Assembly (NCBI GenBank): GCA_964384625.1 | Contig: CAYLNH010000300.1 | Location: forward strand, 1 to 8,450 | Direction of reading: 5' to 3' | Origin: CAYLNH01 sp964384625 | GTDB lineage: Bacteria; Verrucomicrobiota; Lentisphaeria; JABSQK01 | Length of the DNA: 8,450 nt | Part shown: positions 5,319 through 8,450 of the stretch, piece by piece | Numbering within the stretch: the stretch's first letter is position 1 | How the letters are laid out: every line of letters begins with the position of its first letter | Made by a program: the position numbers and the translations under genes | The notes under the pieces: generated by a model | Told to the model about the DNA's origin: nothing | The model's input: only the letters and a program-made list of their open reading frames with translations | The model's database searches: none

Positions 5319-8030
5319 TCAGCTGCCCAGCGCCCGGGCGAGCACGTCTCGGAGGGTGACGATTTTGAAGGGCTTGTGGATGAACCCGGCCATGCCGATA
5401 CAAACGTTGCGCACGGCGATTTCCTGTTCGTTATAGCCGCTGGCCATGATGATCGGGATATCCTGATCAAGCCGGCGCAATTCCCGGAAGCACTCTTCGC
5501 CGTCCATCTTCGGCATCGTCAGATCCAGGATGACGCAGCGGATGTCATCGCGGTATTGCTGGAACTGTTCGAGGGCTTCATGGCCGTCCGAGGCGACAAC
5601 CACGCTGAATCCCAGCTTCTGCAGAATTCTGGAGCCGATGGCGCGCACGACTTCTTCGTCATCCACGAGCAAGGCAGTTCCGGAGCCGCGCCAGGCGGTG
5701 GCGACCTTTTCGGGGTCTTCGCCGTTGACGGCGGTGCCGCCGTCGGCAACCGGGAACAGCACGCGCATCCGCGTCCCTTCCATGAGCCGGCTGCTGACTT
5801 TGATGGCGCCGTGGTGGCCGCGAACAATGCCGAGGACCGCGGCCATGCCGAGGCCGCGCCCGGTGAATTTGGTGGAGAAGAACGGGTCAAAGATGCGGGC
5901 CTGGGTTTCCTCGTCCATACCGCAGCCCTGGTCTTCGACGTCGACGAAGGTATAACGGCCGGGCGCCAGATCGTCCTCGAGGTACGGTTCCGAGAGGTAT
6001 CGCGCATCGCAGTCCATGACGCCGGTGCTGATCTTGACGGTGCCGCTGCCGCTGCCGTGCGACTCCGAGGCATTTGTGATCAGATTCATCAGCACCTGGC
6101 GAACCTGAGTAACATCAGCGCGAATGGGCGCAGTCGCCGGCGCGAAGTCGAATTTCAATTCGGTCTTCTTCGAGATGGAGACCCGCAGCATCTGGGCGAT
6201 CTCTTTGATCTCGCGGCGAAGATCGACGACTTCCGTCACGAAGCGACCTTTGCCGGAGTACGCCAGCATCTGCTGGCAGAGGTCGGCGGCGCGAAGGGCC
6301 GAGGCCTGCACATCCTCAAGGAGGACCTGCGCCGAAGAATCCTTGGGCAGTTCGAGCTGGACCAGGTCCGTGTTGCCGATGATCGACGTCAGCACATTGT
6401 TGAAGTCGTGGGCGATGCCGCCGGCCAGGACTCCGAGGCTTTCGAGTTTCTGGGTATGCAGCATCTGGGCTTCGAGCGAACGACGCTGTTGCTCGGCGAG
6501 CTTGCGATCGGTAATGCCGTAGTACTGCTCAATGCGGCCGCCGGCATAGATTCCGGCCTGAATCGGCTGACTGCGATGTTCAAGCCAGCGTTCGTCGACT
6601 TCGTCGTTCCCGGCGATATGGCATTCGAAGGTGCTGACGGCCTCACTGGACTCATATGTCGCCGTGATCCGTTGGATGAAGTCGTCCGGATCCTCCTGCA
6701 CGCGACTCAGCTGGCCGCGCACCAGTTGCCGGATGTCCTGTCCGATGATTTCGGCCCGGGATACGCCGAAATAGCGTTCCATCGCCTTGTTCATCCAGAC
6801 GATACTGAATGACGGACCGATGATATTGATGGCGACTTGAGAGTTATCGAGGACGTCGTCAGTAAGGGAACGGTACCTGGCTTCGCTCCGGAGCAACGCT
6901 TCCTGTGCACGCTTGCGATGCACGATGTTGAAGATGAGATAAGCAATCAGCGCCACCAGTACGACGATGACGGCTACGACGGACCAGATCAGCGATCTGT
7001 ACGTCTGGTAAAACGAGAACGGTTCATTGATGACAATGCTGTCCGGCGGCAGCAGGGCGCGGTCGACGTCAAAGCGCTCAAGCTGCCGGTAGTCAAACAT
7101 GTACACCGTCGGGCTGGTGCCCACCGGAATGAGGGCGGCATCTTCGCCCCGGAGCACACGGCGGGCCATGGTACCGACCATCCTGCCTTCCAGTTTGCCG
7201 TTGGTCAACTTGCCGCCGACAATGCCGTGACCGAGATAGAATTCCCAGACGCCGTAGATCGGCACCGGACAATACGGCGCGACCCGTTTCAGGTTCTGCT
7301 CATGCGGCAACACTCTTCCGGACGCTTCACTTCGGAAGATATAAACCAGGACGAGGGTGTCGTCGGCAAGCGTTGCCAGACGTTCCCGCAGTTGTTTGAT
7401 CGTCAGGTCTTCGAGATAGGTAACCCGCAGTTCCGGGTAGTCTTTGAAGGTCTCTTCCGACTTCGCTTTCAACGCCCGCCCGGTGCGGCTCGAATCCAGA
7501 ATCACCGCGATCCTGGTTGTGTCCGGGTGCAGCTTCAGAGCCACATCCAGGGTGCTGTGCAGGTCCACGGACTCCCGCAATCCGGTCAGTTTGCGGCCCT
7601 CCCGCATGTCCGGCGTATAGCCGGTAGCGCTGCAGAAGATCACGGGCACATGCGGGAAGATTTCCTGCCCCAGGGTAGTCATGAAACTCAGCGCGTAATC
7701 ATCGCAGGCGATGACAACGTCCGGCGTGCGGTCGGCGTACTTGAAACGATAGACGGTCTGCAGTTCTTTGAAGTACTCCGCCGAATACAAGCGGCGGGCG
7801 TCCATGTACTCAAAAGAGAGTTCGACCTGCAGCGCCTGCCCGGCGAAGGCTTCACGGATGCCGGCGGAAAGATTGTCCGACCACGTAAAACCGTCGTGAT
7901 AGGAATGCAGCACCAGAACGCGCGAATAGGATTGCGGCTCCTCCCTGGCGACAACGGTGCCGGCGATGCCTGCCGCCAGGAACAGACAGCAAACCAACGC
8001 AAACCGGTATGCGCCCCACAATCTGATCAT
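5319..8030 (-). CDS. Membrane-bound hybrid histidine kinase with periplasmic ABC-type sensor
   Basis: The product is 903 residues from the ATG at 8030, which has AGGG 9 bases upstream and starts a signal-anchor (2-28); ATG 8048 would add six residues. Residues 35-335 resemble the ABC-transporter substrate-binding-like sensor (SRVLVLHSYHDGFTWSDN at its start). A second membrane span is at 346-369, then a short helical linker, and a PAS domain at about 388-512. The kinase core has the phosphorylated His541 in GGIAHDFNN, Asn653 in NLITNA, DQGCGM (700-705), FDPFFSTK (714-721) and GRGLGM (724-729). A C-terminal receiver (783-899) carries the acidic pair Asp790/Asp791, phospho-acceptor Asp836 in LDLTMPKMDG, Ser864 and Lys886. 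All catalytic residues are present, so it should be active. It likely senses a small molecule outside the cytoplasmic membrane. It has no output domain and no DNA-binding regulator is in the window. The radical SAM gene follows 17 bases downstream. Confidence 0.95.
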   Translation of the reverse strand: MIRLWGAYRFALVCCLFLAAGIAGTVVAREEPQSYSRVLVLHSYHDGFTWSDNLSAGIREAFAGQALQVELSFEYMDARRLYSAEYFKELQTVYRFKYADRTPDVVIACDDYALSFMTTLGQEIFPHVPVIFCSATGYTPDMREGRKLTGLRESVDLHSTLDVALKLHPDTTRIAVILDSSRTGRALKAKSEETFKDYPELRVTYLEDLTIKQLRERLATLADDTLVLVYIFRSEASGRVLPHEQNLKRVAPYCPVPIYGVWEFYLGHGIVGGKLTNGKLEGRMVGTMARRVLRGEDAALIPVGTSPTVYMFDYRQLERFDVDRALLPPDSIVINEPFSFYQTYRSLIWSVVAVIVVLVALIAYLIFNIVHRKRAQEALLRSEARYRSLTDDVLDNSQVAINIIGPSFSIVWMNKAMERYFGVSRAEIIGQDIRQLVRGQLSRVQEDPDDFIQRITATYESSEAVSTFECHIAGNDEVDERWLEHRSQPIQAGIYAGGRIEQYYGITDRKLAEQQRRSLEAQMLHTQKLESLGVLAGGIAHDFNNVLTSIIGNTDLVQLELPKDSSAQVLLEDVQASALRAADLCQQMLAYSGKGRFVTEVVDLRREIKEIAQMLRVSISKKTELKFDFAPATAPIRADVTQVRQVLMNLITNASESHGSGSGTVKISTGVMDCDARYLSEPYLEDDLAPGRYTFVDVEDQGCGMDEETQARIFDPFFSTKFTGRGLGMAAVLGIVRGHHGAIKVSSRLMEGTRMRVLFPVADGGTAVNGEDPEKVATAWRGSGTALLVDDEEVVRAIGSRILQKLGFSVVVASDGHEALEQFQQYRDDIRCVILDLTMPKMDGEECFRELRRLDQDIPIIMASGYNEQEIAVRNVCIGMAGFIHKPFKIVTLRDVLARALGS

Positions 8031-8089
8031 CTTACAGCGCCCTGTCATGTCGTTGACAGCAGCATCCCGCCCGTCTGCAATCACTGACG

Positions 8090-8122
8090 AATATACTGCA
8101 TAATCCAGCCAGGTACAGTACC
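8090..8122 (-). promoter_or_regulatory. Weak candidate promoter with a palindrome, upstream of the kinase
   Basis: On the minus strand TATATT (8095-8090, five of six to TATAAT) could be a -10 box about 60 bases before the kinase start. At 17 bases upstream the -35 match is poor (CTGTAC). That spot is the centre of a perfect palindrome GGTAC-T-GTACC (8122-8112). The layout would suit a regulated promoter with an operator at -35, but the evidence is only sequence similarity. Confidence 0.25.
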
Positions 8123-8261
8123 GCGGCAAAAACCGCCGGGGCCAAGGACTCCTCACCGGCGCTCGGCCACCACGTTCCGCACGACCTTCCTGCGGGCGAT
8201 GGGGGCAGCTGTCAAACAAGTCGGAAACGCCGATCCCCGATCCCCCGTCGACAAGCGACCC

Positions 8262-8282
8262 CCAGGTGGTTTGCCCGCCTGG
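8262..8282. repeat. 8-bp-stem hairpin
   Basis: CCAGGTGG (8262-8269) pairs with CCGCCTGG (8275-8282) over eight positions, with one G-T wobble if read as plus-strand RNA, around a 5-base loop. No T-run follows on either strand. It may be a structural element in a long untranslated region or another degenerate palindromic element. Confidence 0.4.
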
Positions 8283-8354
8283 TGAAGAAATCCATTACCG
8301 CAGACCGCTGCCCTCGTTCCTCTTTTTTTCGCGTTTGTGAAGCCGGCTCCTCGA

Positions 8355-8389
8355 ACCCGGAAAAGGGGGACTGAGTTTTTGGCCCGGGT
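8355..8389 (-). repeat. Bulged inverted repeat just after a probable gene end
   Basis: ACCCGGAAAA (8355-8364) is complementary to TTTT (8377-8380) plus CCGGGT (8384-8389), interrupted by a 3-base bulge, giving a 10-pair stem. Read on the minus strand it begins 5 bases after the TAA at 8395. It could mark the 3' end of that transcript. There is no T-run beyond the stem, so it is not a standard intrinsic terminator. Confidence 0.35.
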
Positions 8390-8394
8390 GTTCC

Positions 8395-8450
8395 TTACTT
8401 GACAGTGCCGAGTTCTTCGGTCATTTCCCAAAGGGACCATGTAACGCCTG
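8395..8450 (-). CDS. Probable C-terminal end of a gene cut by the window edge
   Basis: On the minus strand, the frame entering from position 8450 reads GVTWSLWEMTEELGTVK and ends in TAA at 8397-8395. The codons are ordinary for a high-GC genome (GAA GAA CTC GGC ACT GTC AAG), and the peptide looks like an amphipathic C-terminal helix, unlike the Arg/Pro-rich translations of the other frames. Only 17 residues are visible, so no family can be named. The alternative is chance: a stretch this short without a stop is not significant on its own. Confidence 0.35.
   Translation of the reverse strand, partial: GVTWSLWEMTEELGTVK

Larger units (their letters stand above)
8123..8394. other. Intergenic region with hairpins and no convincing gene
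   Basis: No gene is supported here. A 95-residue minus-strand frame (8440-8153) has a basic, motif-free translation and overlaps the probable gene end at 8395-8450 in another frame. The region holds two inverted repeats, listed separately, and a run of seven T at 8323-8329 that is not next to a stem. Confidence 0.45.

Noticed and set aside
5285..5320. Eleven-codon minus-strand frame starting ATG CGA AAG just after the kinase stop
   Set aside because: It lies within the radical SAM ribosome binding region and start, is very short, and has no Shine-Dalgarno site of its own.
4102..5436. 444-residue plus-strand reading frame
   Set aside because: It runs through the repeat array and then antisense to the radical SAM gene. 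The opposite strand has cluster cysteines and family motifs. The frame stays open because of high GC in the third codon position.
5250..8087. Two long plus-strand frames (520 and 416 residues)
   Set aside because: Both are antisense to the hybrid kinase, which has every expected kinase and receiver motif. The plus-strand translations show no domain pattern.
8153..8440. 95-residue minus-strand frame, possibly a transposase remnant
   Set aside because: Basic and low-complexity with no catalytic motif. The frame crossing 8395-8450 in a different phase is more protein-like.

Overview
The window looks like a high-GC bacterial chromosome segment. It carries five well-supported complete genes, one probable gene end at the right edge, and an unusually large share of hairpin-rich intergenic DNA. 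The lineage cannot be proven from the sequence. The Gfo/Idh/MocA-type oxidoreductase, the hybrid kinase, and above all the intergenic hairpins of the form arm-TGA-arm followed by GGNTAC and the sequence-simple tandem repeats remind me of the Planctomycetota/Verrucomicrobiota/Lentisphaerota (PVC) group. That assignment is recollection and inference.

Left part, 1-2505. Hairpins at 1-110 are followed by a doubtful small membrane ORF on the minus strand. A low-GC putative lipoprotein gene (390-977, +) comes next. About 460 bases of non-coding DNA rich in inverted and direct repeats then lead to a Gfo/Idh/MocA-family NAD(P)-dependent oxidoreductase (1453-2505, +) with a clear Shine-Dalgarno site.

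Middle part, 2506-4437. The oxidoreductase converges on a two-gene minus-strand unit: an LsrG-like ABM-fold protein (3979-3680) followed 10 bases later by an alpha/beta hydrolase (3669-2854). The hydrolase ribosome binding site overlaps the stop of the first gene, so the pair is probably translationally coupled. Upstream of it lies a compound repeat block: seven 7-bp units (4069-4117), then four copies of a perfect 8-bp-stem hairpin separated by purine-rich 10-bp-repeat spacers (4135-4394).

Right part, 4438-8450. A minus-strand unit encodes a membrane-bound hybrid histidine kinase (8030-5319; periplasmic ABC-type ligand-binding domain, PAS, kinase, receiver). It is followed after 17 bases by a radical SAM protein (5301-4438) that probably starts at TTG behind an AAAGGA site. 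The repeat block lies just beyond the radical SAM gene, and some of its hairpins are followed by T-runs on the minus strand, so it may end this transcript. No DNA-binding response regulator is present, so the kinase output is unknown. About 365 bases without a clear gene follow, and the last 56 bases look like the C-terminal end of another minus-strand gene.

The two observations I find most interesting are the hairpin array, with related elements elsewhere in the window, and the tight pairing of a ligand-sensing hybrid kinase with a radical SAM enzyme. Neither is shown here to be a new system.
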